Numbered from the stretch's first letter, positions 19,161 to 29,543 are shown. The stretch is 64,000 nt of DNA from Aquimarina sp. TRL1 (GCF_013365535.1 NZ_CP053590.1:598001-662000); one strand, 5' to 3'. Translations and numbers: made by a program. Notes: generated from the sequence alone by a model not told the origin.

Positions 19161-19776
19161 TTCTTGATCTTTCCGATATAATGGTCCTGAATGTCAGGTT
19201 GATTCTGGGATTTAGGATTTTTTTAGTTTTAGGCAACGCATGTAACCAATGTCGTTGTGTACTTCCTTTCATTTCCAGTAAGCTTCCTCTTTCCAACATC
19301 AAAGAAGTAGTATCTTTTGTTTTTTTATGTTTAAAAGAAAACTTTCTCGCAGCTCCCAAACTTACAGAAGCAATTGTATTGACCTCTCCCAATTCTTTCT
19401 CATCATCACTATGCCAGCCCATACCTTCTCCCCCATCATGGTACAGATTCAGCAAACATGAATTAAAGCGCTCTTTCGTCTCATGTTCAACCAGGGTTTT
19501 AATCACTAACAACTCCTTAGACCATGGAATAGCCCGCTTCTCCATATTAGAATAGGTATACCGATAATCCTGATCCCCATACCAGGCAACTTTTCTTTTG
19601 GTAATAATTCGTTTCCCAAATAACATAACTTCATCTGATTTCCAGGGAACCGTTTTAAGCAAGGTATCGAAAAGTGCTATTTCTTTTTGTTGTCCCAATA
19701 CCACTCCATGATACAATACGATTCCATCGTACGGCAAAATATTAACATCTCTGGAAGATTCATTAAACAAGTCCAT
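19153..19776 (-). CDS. alkB: AlkB-like 2-oxoglutarate/Fe(II) dioxygenase
   Basis: A 207-residue protein of the AlkB superfamily, expected to remove alkyl lesions such as 1-methyladenine and 3-methylcytosine from DNA by oxidation. The iron ligands are visible as WHSDDE (H122, D124) and a later H179 (HWLHALPK). The 2-oxoglutarate-binding RxxxxxR is at R191-R197 (NPRINLTFR). The sequence resembles the ALKBH2/3-like group more than E. coli AlkB. It converges on murF with an 8-bp overlap of the 3' ends. Confidence 0.88.
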   Translation of the reverse strand: MDLFNESSRDVNILPYDGIVLYHGVVLGQQKEIALFDTLLKTVPWKSDEVMLFGKRIITKRKVAWYGDQDYRYTYSNMEKRAIPWSKELLVIKTLVEHETKERFNSCLLNLYHDGGEGMGWHSDDEKELGEVNTIASVSLGAARKFSFKHKKTKDTTSLMLERGSLLEMKGSTQRHWLHALPKTKKILNPRINLTFRTIISERSRTK

Positions 19777-19828
19777 CCTTATATCGATTGAGAAAGTTTG
19801 ATCATTACAAAATTAAAACAATTCCATA

Positions 19829-19866
19829 AAAAAAAGCACGAAGTGTCTTACAACGACTCCGTGCTA
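19829..19866 (-). terminator. Terminator of the GH92 gene and SusCD locus
   Basis: On the minus strand AGCACGGAGT pairs with ACTTCGTGCT (one wobble), and a run of eight T follows. It lies 33 bp beyond the GH92 stop codon. Confidence 0.8.
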
Positions 19867-19898
19867 AACGTAAGAACTCAATTAACATTGTGTTATTA

Positions 19899-22865
19899 TC
19901 AATCAGTACCCCTGAACAAAACAGTGGCTGGGATTTGCTGCCTTTCTATCTTAGGACCACTCCAAAATGCCGATAATCCAATATTATCAGAACACTGGAA
20001 ATACTTTACCTGAAAAGAGTGAAAACCCCGAGACAGAACAATATCGTTTTTCTGTGTAAAGCTAAAGGACTTCCTTCCGTCACTTTCGAAAAGCTCTACT
20101 CCGTCAATCAACAACTGTGCTCCATCATTAGCAGCAATTTCAAAAGTATACACCCCCGATTCTGGTATCTTAATATACCCTTCAAAATCAAAACCAATCC
20201 ATTCATCCCTCAATCTTTTGGAAATATCGACTGTATCCACAGTTCCTTTCTCTGTAGGTATTACATTCGAAAAGTCATATACAGACCTAAAAATCCCTTC
20301 ATAATACGTATATGAAAGCCCAGAAGTTAACGCTTTTGTATTAGCGATCTCTTTTTCTTGCTGTTTTTCCAAATAAATGTTTGCGGTATAACTGGACTGC
20401 ATTCCTTCTCTAAAAGCTTTGGCTTTGACACGAGTCGTCGTATCTATTGTAAAAGGCGCTTCATATTTAGTAGCTGAAAGTGTAGGTTCACTCCCATCTG
20501 TGGTGTAATAAATACTAGCGCCTTTTGTATCACAGCCCAGGGCAACTTCTTTTGTTGTCAAGAAAAGCTTATGATCTGATTTTAGGTAAGGGATATGTAC
20601 CGTTTTCTGAGTATCTGAGAAAGGTCGGTATTTTTTTTCTTGTCCCCATTCTTTATTAGGGACATTTGTCATTTCAAAAACTAATTCTCCCCCTTTCATT
20701 ATATCTGCATGCTTCAGATATGAATACGGGTATTCTTTTCCATTTAGGTGCACCGATGAAAAATGAATACGCTGTTTACCGGCATTATTTCCTTTAATTA
20801 CAAATTGCTTTCCATTATCCAGGTGTAGGGTTACTTTTTCAAAAGCCGGACTTCCTATGACATATTCCGGAGCTCCGGGAGTCACTGAATAAAATCCCAG
20901 GCTACTTAGCACATACCAGGCAGACATCTGACCACAATCATCATTCCCACATAAACCATCTGGCTCTGCTGTATATAAACTATTTAATATCTGATGTATA
21001 ATCCGTTGTGATTTCCAAGGTTTTCCTGCATAATTATACAAATATGCAATATGATGACTCGGCTCATTCCCGTGGGAGTATTGCCCTATCAACCCTGACA
21101 CATCCGAATCTTCGCTTATTTCTTCCTGCACATTTGCTTTAAAAAGTGTATCTAGCCATTGTTCAAAAGCCCGATCCCCTCCTACCAAATTAACCATGGT
21201 AGCAATATCATGGGGGACAAACAAACTATACTGATAAGAATTTCCTTCTGTAAAATTAAAATTATAGGTCTTTTCTACGGATGCCGGGTCAAAATTTTCG
21301 TACCAGCTCCTGTCTGAATATCTCGGTCGCATAAATCCTGTTTCTTTATCAAACACATTCATAAAAAACCGAGCTCTTTTAGCATATTCTTCATAAATTT
21401 CTGTTTTCCCTATCGCTTTTGCCATCTGAGCAATACACCAATCGTCATATGCATACTCCAATGTTTTTGAAACCGACTGACTGCTTTTATTCGATGGGAC
21501 AAATCCTAATTCGGTATAATAATTAATCCCCCGTTTTTTGACATTAGCACTTTCGATCATCGCTTGTAGCACTTTTTCTGTATCTACTTCCGTAATCCCT
21601 TTGAGATAGGCATCAGTCATTACTGATACCCCATGATATCCTATCATACATCTTGTGTCATTTGCTGCCAGTTCCCACATAGGAATTTCTCCGAACTGTT
21701 CATGCTTTTTTTGTAAGGTAACTACGATATCTCTGGTTATTTCCGGTTCTAATATGGTTAATAGGGGGTGTAATCCTCTAAAAGTATCCCATAACGAAAA
21801 AACTGTGTAATTGGTAAAACCTTTTGCTGTGTGTATCTGGTCATCCATTCCCCTGTATTTTCCATCTACATCATTGTATAAATTCGGAGTCAGTAAACTA
21901 TGGTATAATGCAGTATAAAAGATTTCTTTTTTTGTTTCATCAGCATCCGTTACTTCTATCTTACTCAGCATCGTATTCCAGATAGTTCTTGCTTCTTCTC
22001 TCACTTTCTCAAAATCCCAATGAGACATCTCAGCATCCAGATTTTTTTTCGCTCCCTCGATACTAACTGCAGAAAGAGCTACTTTTGCCATTACTTCTTT
22101 TTCTTTAGGGTCAAATGTCAGTGCTGCGATTATTTTCTTATTGCGAAATTGCTTTTCTTTTGTTTCTTTTTTATCTCCACAAAGCACCTCATAAGATTGT
22201 ATTGGTTTGGAAAAACGCGCTACAAAATATTGGCGCTGATTTCCTGCCCAGGCTTTAGACCTTCTATATCCGGCAATCTCTGTATCACTGATAATTTCGA
22301 ATTCCGCCTCTACAACCGGATCTCGATGTTCCAGGTCAATAATGATATGTTTTTCTTCTTCTCCTGAAGAAAACGTATACCGATGTACTCCTACTCGTTT
22401 AGTGGCTGTTAACTCTGCTGTAACGGCATAATCCTCCAGCATCACCGAGTAATATCCCGGACTTGCTGATTCGTTTTCATGATGATATCTCGATCGATAC
22501 CCTTCATCAGGATTGGTTACTGCTCCTGCTTGTAGTTTTATTGCTCCGGTAGTAGGCATCAATAGAATATCTCCAAGATCAGGAACTCCTGTCCCTGAAA
22601 GGTGCGTATGTGTAAAACCAATAATGGAAGGGTCCATATAGTCGTATCCAGCACAAGCTGGCCAACTGGTATGATCATTTCTTGTATCCGGGCTTAACTG
22701 TACCATCCCAAAAGGGAGCATAGCCCCGGGAAAGGTATGCCCTGGGGATTTGGTTCCTATAAAGACATCTACATAGTCTACTGCTTTTTTAGATTCAGTT
22801 TGGGTACATCTTCCCCCGATAATTCCCAGTAAAAAAAGTAGTAGTATTTTTTTTGCCTTATTCAT
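19899..22865 (-). CDS. GH92-family alpha-mannosidase, lipoprotein, with C-terminal PA14-like domain
   Basis: A 988-residue surface or periplasmic glycosidase. The start at 22865 gives a lipoprotein signal (MNKAKKILLLFLLGIIGGRC). The GH92 catalytic core spans about 25-740: DYVDVFIGTKSPGHTFPGA, GFTHTHLSGTG, IPMWELAANDTRCMIGYHGVS and CGNDDCGQMSAWYVLSSLGFYSV are hallmarks. GH92 enzymes are calcium-dependent exo-alpha-mannosidases acting on N-glycans and yeast mannans. After the core comes a chitobiase-type beta domain (YYTTDGSEPTLSATKYEAPF) and then a PA14-like carbohydrate-binding domain ending near 985. It is the last gene of the SusC-SusD locus, 200 bp after susD, with a hairpin between. Confidence 0.9.
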   Translation of the reverse strand: MNKAKKILLLFLLGIIGGRCTQTESKKAVDYVDVFIGTKSPGHTFPGAMLPFGMVQLSPDTRNDHTSWPACAGYDYMDPSIIGFTHTHLSGTGVPDLGDILLMPTTGAIKLQAGAVTNPDEGYRSRYHHENESASPGYYSVMLEDYAVTAELTATKRVGVHRYTFSSGEEEKHIIIDLEHRDPVVEAEFEIISDTEIAGYRRSKAWAGNQRQYFVARFSKPIQSYEVLCGDKKETKEKQFRNKKIIAALTFDPKEKEVMAKVALSAVSIEGAKKNLDAEMSHWDFEKVREEARTIWNTMLSKIEVTDADETKKEIFYTALYHSLLTPNLYNDVDGKYRGMDDQIHTAKGFTNYTVFSLWDTFRGLHPLLTILEPEITRDIVVTLQKKHEQFGEIPMWELAANDTRCMIGYHGVSVMTDAYLKGITEVDTEKVLQAMIESANVKKRGINYYTELGFVPSNKSSQSVSKTLEYAYDDWCIAQMAKAIGKTEIYEEYAKRARFFMNVFDKETGFMRPRYSDRSWYENFDPASVEKTYNFNFTEGNSYQYSLFVPHDIATMVNLVGGDRAFEQWLDTLFKANVQEEISEDSDVSGLIGQYSHGNEPSHHIAYLYNYAGKPWKSQRIIHQILNSLYTAEPDGLCGNDDCGQMSAWYVLSSLGFYSVTPGAPEYVIGSPAFEKVTLHLDNGKQFVIKGNNAGKQRIHFSSVHLNGKEYPYSYLKHADIMKGGELVFEMTNVPNKEWGQEKKYRPFSDTQKTVHIPYLKSDHKLFLTTKEVALGCDTKGASIYYTTDGSEPTLSATKYEAPFTIDTTTRVKAKAFREGMQSSYTANIYLEKQQEKEIANTKALTSGLSYTYYEGIFRSVYDFSNVIPTEKGTVDTVDISKRLRDEWIGFDFEGYIKIPESGVYTFEIAANDGAQLLIDGVELFESDGRKSFSFTQKNDIVLSRGFHSFQVKYFQCSDNIGLSAFWSGPKIERQQIPATVLFRGTD

Positions 22866-22988
22866 ATTACAGATTTTGATTGTATATTCTTTTATCAATT
22901 CGCTAAATGTGCTTATCAGTTTCCGAAATCTATTCCGATGTTTCTCTCTCTCAGATACGTTGCTGTTCTCTAAAATAACATAATCATG

Positions 22989-23020
22989 AAAGACAGCATC
23001 TATATATAGAAGCTGCCTTT
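22989..23020 (-). other. Intercistronic hairpin between susD and the GH92 gene
   Basis: Sixteen-base arms (starting AAAGGCAGC on the minus strand) pair with one mismatch and one wobble. No strong T-run follows, so it may stabilise or attenuate the susCD message rather than end it. Confidence 0.45.
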
Positions 23021-23065
23021 CTCTAATTAAAACAAAATAAGCTATTAAGAGGTATTCTTTATAAA

Positions 23066-24742
23066 TTAATAACCCGGATTTTGCTTCAAAGCACCTTTAG
23101 CGGCATTAATAGCGTCTAATGGTATCGGGTAATATTCATTTTTCCCCGATGTAAAACTTGCTCCGTTAAGATATACCCGTTTGGTTGCTTCTTCGCTTAC
23201 ATATTCATTGAGTACCTGAGAGGCAATTCCCCATCGTACCATATCAAAGAAACGGTGTCCTTCTGAAGCGAGTTCTAACCTTCTTTCAAACCGTACTGCT
23301 TTTATAGCATAGTCTCTATCCGGAAATGATGTATACTCGCTAATCACGTAATTCGCAGCGGGAGTTCCTCCTTCATTTTTCACAAAACCTTCGGGATTTG
23401 CTGCTCTTGCTCGAATCATATTTACCAGATTCATCGCTTCTGTTAATTGTCCTTCATCTGCATGAATTTCTGCCCTCCACAACAACACATCCGCATATCG
23501 AATCAATGGAGTATTAATTGCATTATACTGTGGCGCTCCTGCAGCAGAGATGGTTCCTTCCTGTGATTTTAACACCTCATGCTTCTTACCTACATACGGT
23601 CCTCCATTGGATTGATCACGTACCCATCTGGATCCTGGCATTGCTCCCCATCCTAGGTATTCAATCCCTCTTCGTCCTACTGTCCAATCTAATCTTGGGT
23701 CCAAATTCCCTGCGTATGGAGTAAAGGGTTCTTCAGAACTCACTCCCTGGTCACTATGAACATCTTCATCATTAAATGTATCTAATAAAGGGAGGCCATC
23801 TGCATCTGTTTTAAAGGCATTGACAAGGTTTTGACTTGGTTGAAAAAACCCGCAGCATCCTCCTCCCGGAGCATCTGATGCATACGGGTGATTTAGTCGG
23901 TTTCCTCTGTTACCATTAATAAATCCGTCTCCTCCATCATTTACAGAATTCTGAACAGCAAAAACAGATTCTGAATTATTGTCTTTTTCTCCATTAAAAT
24001 TATCGTGATAATAAGGGACTAATTGAAACGGTCCGCCACTTATAATATCATCCAATACTGGCTTAGCAGCTGCAAAGTCATTTTGAAACATATGCGCTTT
24101 TGCCAAATACGCTTTGGCAATCCATGAGGTAGCTCTTCCTGCATCATCCTGCATTTCCGGCAATACTGCAATTGCTGCCAGTAGATCTTCTTCTATCAAC
24201 GGCCAAACATCCACATCATTAGGAGGCGTAGTAGTTAACGCTTCTGTCATATACGGAATATTATTCCATATTTTTTTGATCTCGAAATGATAATACGCTC
24301 TCAGAAACTTGGCTTCTCCCCCCAATACTGATAAGGCTTCTTCTGACTCCCCATTTTCAATAGCAATAGCAATAGAGCTTAGCGTTTGATTCGCTCTGGA
24401 AATTCCTTCATACATGGCTTTCCATTTTCTAGACAAATAGATATTTGTAGTTCCCGGAGTATATCGTTCTACATCATTTAACTGTGGTTGATCATCAATA
24501 GAGGATCCTTTATAAAAATCATCAGATGCTACATCACCAAGTGCCCAGTTAGAAGCCGGAGCCCAAAAATATCCAGGGTTTCCATCTAACATAGCGTAGG
24601 AACTGATTAATTGCTGTCCTACCCATTCTTTATCGAATGTAATCACCCCTTCTACCAGAGAGGCTTGCGGAGCTATATCCAGCTCATGATCGCATGAAAT
24701 AGTCAATAGACTCGCCCATGCTAGTATTATTATTCTTTTCAT
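23066..24742 (-). CDS. SusD/RagB-family nutrient-binding lipoprotein
   Basis: A 558-residue outer-surface lipoprotein that forms the lid of the adjacent SusC channel and captures the glycan. The lipobox TISC places the acylated cysteine at residue 17. The N-terminal SusD-like region shows GEAKFLRAYYHFEIKKIWNNIPY near 140, and the C-terminal RagB domain shows NTPLIRYADVLLWRAEIHADEGQ followed by VRFERRLELASEGHRFFDMVRWG, both hallmarks. A CCG-type loop (GGGCCGFF) near 295 is unusual but not diagnostic. The GH92 neighbour suggests alpha-mannan or N-glycan as substrate. Confidence 0.93.
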   Translation of the reverse strand: MKRIIILAWASLLTISCDHELDIAPQASLVEGVITFDKEWVGQQLISSYAMLDGNPGYFWAPASNWALGDVASDDFYKGSSIDDQPQLNDVERYTPGTTNIYLSRKWKAMYEGISRANQTLSSIAIAIENGESEEALSVLGGEAKFLRAYYHFEIKKIWNNIPYMTEALTTTPPNDVDVWPLIEEDLLAAIAVLPEMQDDAGRATSWIAKAYLAKAHMFQNDFAAAKPVLDDIISGGPFQLVPYYHDNFNGEKDNNSESVFAVQNSVNDGGDGFINGNRGNRLNHPYASDAPGGGCCGFFQPSQNLVNAFKTDADGLPLLDTFNDEDVHSDQGVSSEEPFTPYAGNLDPRLDWTVGRRGIEYLGWGAMPGSRWVRDQSNGGPYVGKKHEVLKSQEGTISAAGAPQYNAINTPLIRYADVLLWRAEIHADEGQLTEAMNLVNMIRARAANPEGFVKNEGGTPAANYVISEYTSFPDRDYAIKAVRFERRLELASEGHRFFDMVRWGIASQVLNEYVSEEATKRVYLNGASFTSGKNEYYPIPLDAINAAKGALKQNPGY

Positions 24743-24901
24743 GTGTTTATAATATTGTTTTAGAAATCACATGGAACGCACCAGAAAATTATTTTCAATC
24801 TGTCTTATTTTTTTCATGGTTCGTTTCATTTCTTTTCGTATTATTCTTAATTCGCTAATCCATTTTACGCTTTTAGTATACCATCTAATACTTTATGTAT
24901 T

Positions 24902-27900
24902 CTATAACGTAAGGTTAACTCCCAATAAAAAAGACTGTGTAACTGGATAAGCTCCTCTGTCAATTCCTATATCGAGATTTACAGAATCTCCTCCATAACG
25001 TTGTAAATTAATTTCAGGATCTAGACCTGTATATTTAGTCCAGGTGAATAAGTTTTTAGCCTGCAAATACAACCTTAGTTTATCGATTTTTAGTTTAGAA
25101 GTAACGTCTTCTGGTAATGTATACCCCAATTGAACATTCTTTAATCGTAGATACGATCCATCTTCTATATAATAACTACTCGCACTCGAATAGTGTTCTG
25201 CAGGATTATTAGACAACAGTGGCAATCGCCCTCCTCTGTTTGTCGGACTCCAGGAATTTAAATAATCGCGGCTCTTAGCTCCCGGAAAACTGTTAAAATC
25301 CGTAAAGAATTTTGTAAAATTATAGATGTCATTCCCTTGACTTCCTTGAAAAAACAGGCTAAAATCGAAATTTTTATACGCTGCTCCCATATTAAGACTA
25401 TAAGTAAAATCAGGATGCGGACTCCCTATAAAATCACGATCTTCATCATTAATAATACCATCTCCATTAAGATCTCGATATTTAAAGGTCCCTATTCCCT
25501 TTCCTAAATAATCTCCAGTCTGATCCAAATCTGCCTGATCCTGGATAATCCCATCAATAACAAACCCATGAAAAGAAGCGATCGGTTGCCCTGCTTGTGT
25601 TCTGGAAGGTCTTGTTTCTCTTGCTACACTTCCTACTAAAAAGTAATCTGGATTATCAGACAAACTCTTTACTGTATTTTTATATGAAGAGACATTAAGT
25701 GCCAGATTATATGAGAAATTTTCATTGAGTTTATCATTATATCCTAAAGAAATATCAAATCCTTTATTCTCTACAGAACCAGCATTTATAAATTTTGATT
25801 GCGCATATCCTATCAAGGTAATATCTGCCTGGTCCTGTACCAGTAACCTATCAGTAAGTGCCTGATAATATTCTATCCCAAAACTAACTTTGTTATCTAA
25901 AAATGCCCCGTCAATTCCTATATTTTTTGTTTTGGTAGTTTCCCATTCCAGGTCTTTATTCCCGTGAATAAACAGGCTATATCCTGGAACTACACTGGAA
26001 TTACTTCCACCAATATCATAATTGGTATTGTCATCATTAAGATACTGACTAAAAATTCGTCCTTGCGGAATACTTTCATTTCCTAACTCTCCATATCCTG
26101 CTTTAATTTTAAGATCGTTTATAAAAGAAACATCTTCCATAAAAGCTTCATTAGACAATCTCCATGCGACACTATACGATGGAAAATAATCGGATCTTTT
26201 ACTTTTAGAAAATTTAGAGGTAGCGTCTCTTCTCAAAGAAAAAGATGCTAAATATCGATTATCATAATTGTAATCCAATTTTCCGAAGGCTGAAAAGTAA
26301 GCACTTTTTACTCCTCCTCCGTTATTATCTCTGGTTCCTGTCCCTCTATCAAGGTATCTGTAATCCAGATCATCTGTAAAAAAATCTGTTCTGGAAGCAC
26401 TTAGAAACTTACTTTGAGTTTTATGATATTCTGTTCCTAGCATTGCATCAATTGTATGATCACCTAATGCTTTGGAATAACTAAGTGTGTTATACCAGGT
26501 CGAAGATATTGTATACCCATTGCTTTCGATCAGTCTATTAACAGAATTAGGTTCTGCCACTTCCGGATTGAGAAAAACATAAAAGGAACTATGTGTTGTA
26601 TCATAATTTAGTCCCATATTAGTTTTAAAAGTAAGCCCTTCTATCAAATCTGCTTCTGCATATACATTTCCAATCGCTCTAAATCTACGGGATAAATTAT
26701 CTTTATTACGGATAGCACTTGCTACCGGATTAATTCCATTTCCTAATCCCACACTTTGAGGTCCCGCATAATTCCCTGCTATATCATGTACAGGAATAAT
26801 CGGTTGGGCTCTATACAGGAAAGAAATATCTCCTCCTGTAGACTGATTACCAATAGACCCCACTCTATCTGAATATGAAATATTAAATGATTCTCCTATC
26901 CTAAAAGATTTAGATGCCTTAAATTCTGAATTTACTCGTAATGTATATCTATCATAAAATGTTTTTAGCGCAACTCCTTCTTGTTTTAACGCTCCTAAAC
27001 CGACATGAAATCTCACATTTTCAGACCCTCCTGACATTCCTAAATTGTAGTTTTGTACAAAAGCATCATTAAAATAGGCATCAAACCAATCAGTTCCTTC
27101 TTTATTAGCCTTCGTTATCTTATTTGTCCTTGGATCATAGGTAGATTCATCCGCTACATCGGCACCTGTTGGTGTCAGATAATTAGGTAACACCGGAGTT
27201 TCTCCACTACCGTATTGTGGATGAGAAGGAGCGAATCCATCATTTTTAAATCGTGTCCAGATTACATTAGCTATTTCCTGCGGAGATAATAAGTCTGGAA
27301 ATGCTGATTCAGGGACACTATCTACTCCAAAACTAGAATTAAATGTTATAGTAGCTCCTCCATTGTATTTTCCTCCTTTTGTCGTTATGAGAATAACTCC
27401 GTTTGCTGCTCTAAATCCATATATAGCTGCCGAAGAGGCATCTTTCAGGATTTGCACAGATTCTATATCCGCAGGATTTAACTGGTTAATTCCTGTTGTA
27501 GTTGGTGTTCCATCAATTACATATAGCGGGTCATTATTGTTAATCGTTCCGAATCCCCGGATTCGAACCATTGCAGCTCCTCCCGGACCTCCTTCTGATC
27601 CTACTGTAACTCCTGACGCTAGTCCTTGCAATGATTGTTCTATATCCACCGGTGAGGTCGCAGCTATATCTTCTGCCTTAACAACACTTACAGAACCTGT
27701 AATATTCCTTACAGATTGCTTAGAATATCCCGTTACAACAACCTCCCCTAACTGACTTGAAGCTTCGACTAATACGACATCATACACTATCGATTCTCCT
27801 ACAATATATTTTTGGGTTTCCATTCCTAAATAGCTATACAAGACAACTTCTCCTTTATGTACTTGTAATGTATACTTCCCGTCAAAATCTGTTTGTGTCC

Positions 27901-28057
27901 CTTTAGAAGAGCCTTCTATAATCACATTAACACCTGGTAACAGCATTCCATCACCATCCATTACTTTTCCTGTAAGTACAATTTCCTGCGCCCATGCCAT
28001 ATTGACAAAAAACAGAAAAGGAACTACAAAAAAAATATTGTTTATTTTTTTCTTCAT
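24902..28057 (-). CDS. SusC/RagA-family TonB-dependent outer-membrane transporter
   Basis: A 1051-residue TonB-dependent transporter for oligosaccharides. The signal peptide ends at AWAQ (about residue 24). A carboxypeptidase-regulatory-like domain follows (VLTGKVMDGDGMLLPGVNVIIEGSSKGTQTDFDGKYTL split over 26-70). The plug begins with the SusC motif EVVVTGY near 105 and contains VRIRGFGTINNNDPLYVIDG near 165. The rest is beta-barrel, ending in a hydrophobic strand (FLLGVNLTL). It is the first gene of the locus, followed by susD and GH92. The ExbB-ExbD-TonB set at 57864-59819 could energise it. No sigma/anti-sigma or hybrid two-component regulator lies beside it. Confidence 0.95.
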   Translation of the reverse strand: MKKKINNIFFVVPFLFFVNMAWAQEIVLTGKVMDGDGMLLPGVNVIIEGSSKGTQTDFDGKYTLQVHKGEVVLYSYLGMETQKYIVGESIVYDVVLVEASSQLGEVVVTGYSKQSVRNITGSVSVVKAEDIAATSPVDIEQSLQGLASGVTVGSEGGPGGAAMVRIRGFGTINNNDPLYVIDGTPTTTGINQLNPADIESVQILKDASSAAIYGFRAANGVILITTKGGKYNGGATITFNSSFGVDSVPESAFPDLLSPQEIANVIWTRFKNDGFAPSHPQYGSGETPVLPNYLTPTGADVADESTYDPRTNKITKANKEGTDWFDAYFNDAFVQNYNLGMSGGSENVRFHVGLGALKQEGVALKTFYDRYTLRVNSEFKASKSFRIGESFNISYSDRVGSIGNQSTGGDISFLYRAQPIIPVHDIAGNYAGPQSVGLGNGINPVASAIRNKDNLSRRFRAIGNVYAEADLIEGLTFKTNMGLNYDTTHSSFYVFLNPEVAEPNSVNRLIESNGYTISSTWYNTLSYSKALGDHTIDAMLGTEYHKTQSKFLSASRTDFFTDDLDYRYLDRGTGTRDNNGGGVKSAYFSAFGKLDYNYDNRYLASFSLRRDATSKFSKSKRSDYFPSYSVAWRLSNEAFMEDVSFINDLKIKAGYGELGNESIPQGRIFSQYLNDDNTNYDIGGSNSSVVPGYSLFIHGNKDLEWETTKTKNIGIDGAFLDNKVSFGIEYYQALTDRLLVQDQADITLIGYAQSKFINAGSVENKGFDISLGYNDKLNENFSYNLALNVSSYKNTVKSLSDNPDYFLVGSVARETRPSRTQAGQPIASFHGFVIDGIIQDQADLDQTGDYLGKGIGTFKYRDLNGDGIINDEDRDFIGSPHPDFTYSLNMGAAYKNFDFSLFFQGSQGNDIYNFTKFFTDFNSFPGAKSRDYLNSWSPTNRGGRLPLLSNNPAEHYSSASSYYIEDGSYLRLKNVQLGYTLPEDVTSKLKIDKLRLYLQAKNLFTWTKYTGLDPEINLQRYGGDSVNLDIGIDRGAYPVTQSFLLGVNLTL

Positions 28058-28172
28058 TTCAAAATTGGATTGATTAATAATTTGATTATTAGTTCCCCCT
28101 AATAACCTTTTTATAAGGTTCGCTAGCTCACTAAATTTGATGACGCTATCATCAATAAGAATTCTTTGTTAC

Positions 28173-28180
28173 CAAATTTA
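28173..28180 (-). promoter_or_regulatory. Candidate -7 box for the susC-susD-GH92 locus
   Basis: The minus strand reads TAAATTTG, a TAnnTTTG match, about 115 bp before the susC ATG. No -33 TTG at normal spacing is visible. Confidence 0.35.
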
Positions 28181-28528
28181 TATTATGAAGATTATTTTTT
28201 TTATTTATCCGGAAATTTCAGTGAATTTTATTTCAGAATAAGTTTCTAGGCATTTTTATTCCGTTTTATAAAGAAGAAACAAAGTAGATTCCGTTTTTTT
28301 TCACCCAAAAAATGACAAAAAAACAGACAAAAAAGACACAAAAACATCATAAATTACCCAAAAACAGTAAATTAAATGATGCTTTTTAGTTAAAACAACA
28401 AAAAAAACACAACAAATATTTTTCTTAAAAGATGAAGATTTTCTTACAAAAAATCGTTTTTCAAATTAAAAAAGTACCCCACTCCAGGACAACTATTCCT
28501 TAAAATATCTCCTGGTTTTATAAAAAGT

Positions 28529-28564
28529 AAAAGGGGAGAAAAACATTTTTTTCTCCCCTTTTTA
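28529..28564 (-). terminator. Terminator downstream of sprF copy 1
   Basis: Arms AAAGGGGAGAAAAA and TTTTTCTCCCCTTT enclose a very short loop, 26 bp beyond the sprF1 stop. It lies outside the duplicated segment; the second sprF copy lacks this hairpin. Confidence 0.8.
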
Positions 28565-28589
28565 TGGTATTTGATACGCCCTTATTTTT

Positions 28590-29543
28590 TTAAAAGAAAC
28601 GAGGGGTTAACATTCTGTTGTATTTCTTAAAGAGTTCAAATCGAAGCAATACTTCATAACTACCATCATTAAACACTGCCTTACCTAGTTCAGTAGTCTC
28701 TCGATCATAAGCAAAACCAACCATCAAACCATCTGAGACCTGAAAGCCAACCATACCACTCAATGCTGCATCCCAACGGTAACCAACTCCAAAACTCAAT
28801 CGCTCATACAATAAAAAACTTGCGGATAAATCTACCTGTAAAGGAGCTCCCAAGACCAATTTTGTCAGCAAAGCTGGTTTAAATTTAACATCACTACTGA
28901 GATCAAACGTATGACCTGTAATTAAATAATAATTAATACGCTCCTTAGCTACAAAGGCTGAAGAATCATTACCCCCAACCGTAGCACTCTCATCAAAATG
29001 CTCCGTCTCCAATAAGTTTGGAGCACTCAATCCTAAATAAAAACGAGGGGTATGATAATACAAACCAATCCCAACATTAGGACTAAATTTATTGTCTATA
29101 TTATTTTCGAAACTCGGATCATTAACATCAAATTTGCTCAATCGCTGAAAATCTACATTCAGTAAATGACCTCCTGCTTTTAATCCAAAACTTAACTTCC
29201 CAACATCTGAAGTAGGTATTGTATATGAAAAATCAATATCAAAATAGGTCTCCTGAGTAGGACCTATCTCATCATTGACGATAGAAACTCCCAAACCTAC
29301 CCGGTTACTCTCTCCTATAGGCGTATTCATCGATAAGGTCTGAGTACGGGGTGCTCCATCCAATCCTACCCATTGACTCCGGTGAAGACCACTGATGCTC
29401 ATCACTCCCCGACTACCCGCATATGCAGGGTTGACACTTATCGTATTATACATGTATTGGGTATACTGAGCATCTTGCTGAGAATACCCTAACACAATAT
29501 GAAGCATTAAGAAAAGAATACTTATACTATATTGAAATCTCAT
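28590..29543 (-). CDS. sprF: PorP/SprF-family outer-membrane protein (copy 1)
   Basis: A 317-residue outer-membrane barrel protein of the PorP/SprF family. The signal peptide (hydrophobic SILFLMLHIVLG) ends near GYSQ at residue 21. The mature start QDAQYTQYMYNTISVNPAYAGSRGV is the family hallmark. In F. johnsoniae SprF is required to secrete the giant adhesin SprB, and SprF-like partners serve other type B substrates. It lies 93 bp downstream of the 4906-aa adhesin. A hairpin and a promoter-like box in that gap suggest partly separate transcription. Its protein is identical to that of copy 2. Confidence 0.93.
   Translation of the reverse strand: MRFQYSISILFLMLHIVLGYSQQDAQYTQYMYNTISVNPAYAGSRGVMSISGLHRSQWVGLDGAPRTQTLSMNTPIGESNRVGLGVSIVNDEIGPTQETYFDIDFSYTIPTSDVGKLSFGLKAGGHLLNVDFQRLSKFDVNDPSFENNIDNKFSPNVGIGLYYHTPRFYLGLSAPNLLETEHFDESATVGGNDSSAFVAKERINYYLITGHTFDLSSDVKFKPALLTKLVLGAPLQVDLSASFLLYERLSFGVGYRWDAALSGMVGFQVSDGLMVGFAYDRETTELGKAVFNDGSYEVLLRFELFKKYNRMLTPRFF

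Larger units (their letters stand above)
28058..28587. other. Intergenic region between susC start and sprF copy 1
   Basis: About 530 bp without a gene. It is A-rich (poly-A tracts at 28310-28420). It contains a candidate -7 box for susC on the minus strand at 28173-28180 (TAAATTTG, about 115 bp upstream of the ATG) and the sprF1 terminator at 28529-28564. Confidence 0.7.

Noticed and set aside
22866..22898. An 11-residue extension at the start of the GH92 gene.
   Set aside because: The downstream Met at 22865 begins a textbook lipoprotein signal peptide; the extension would disrupt it.
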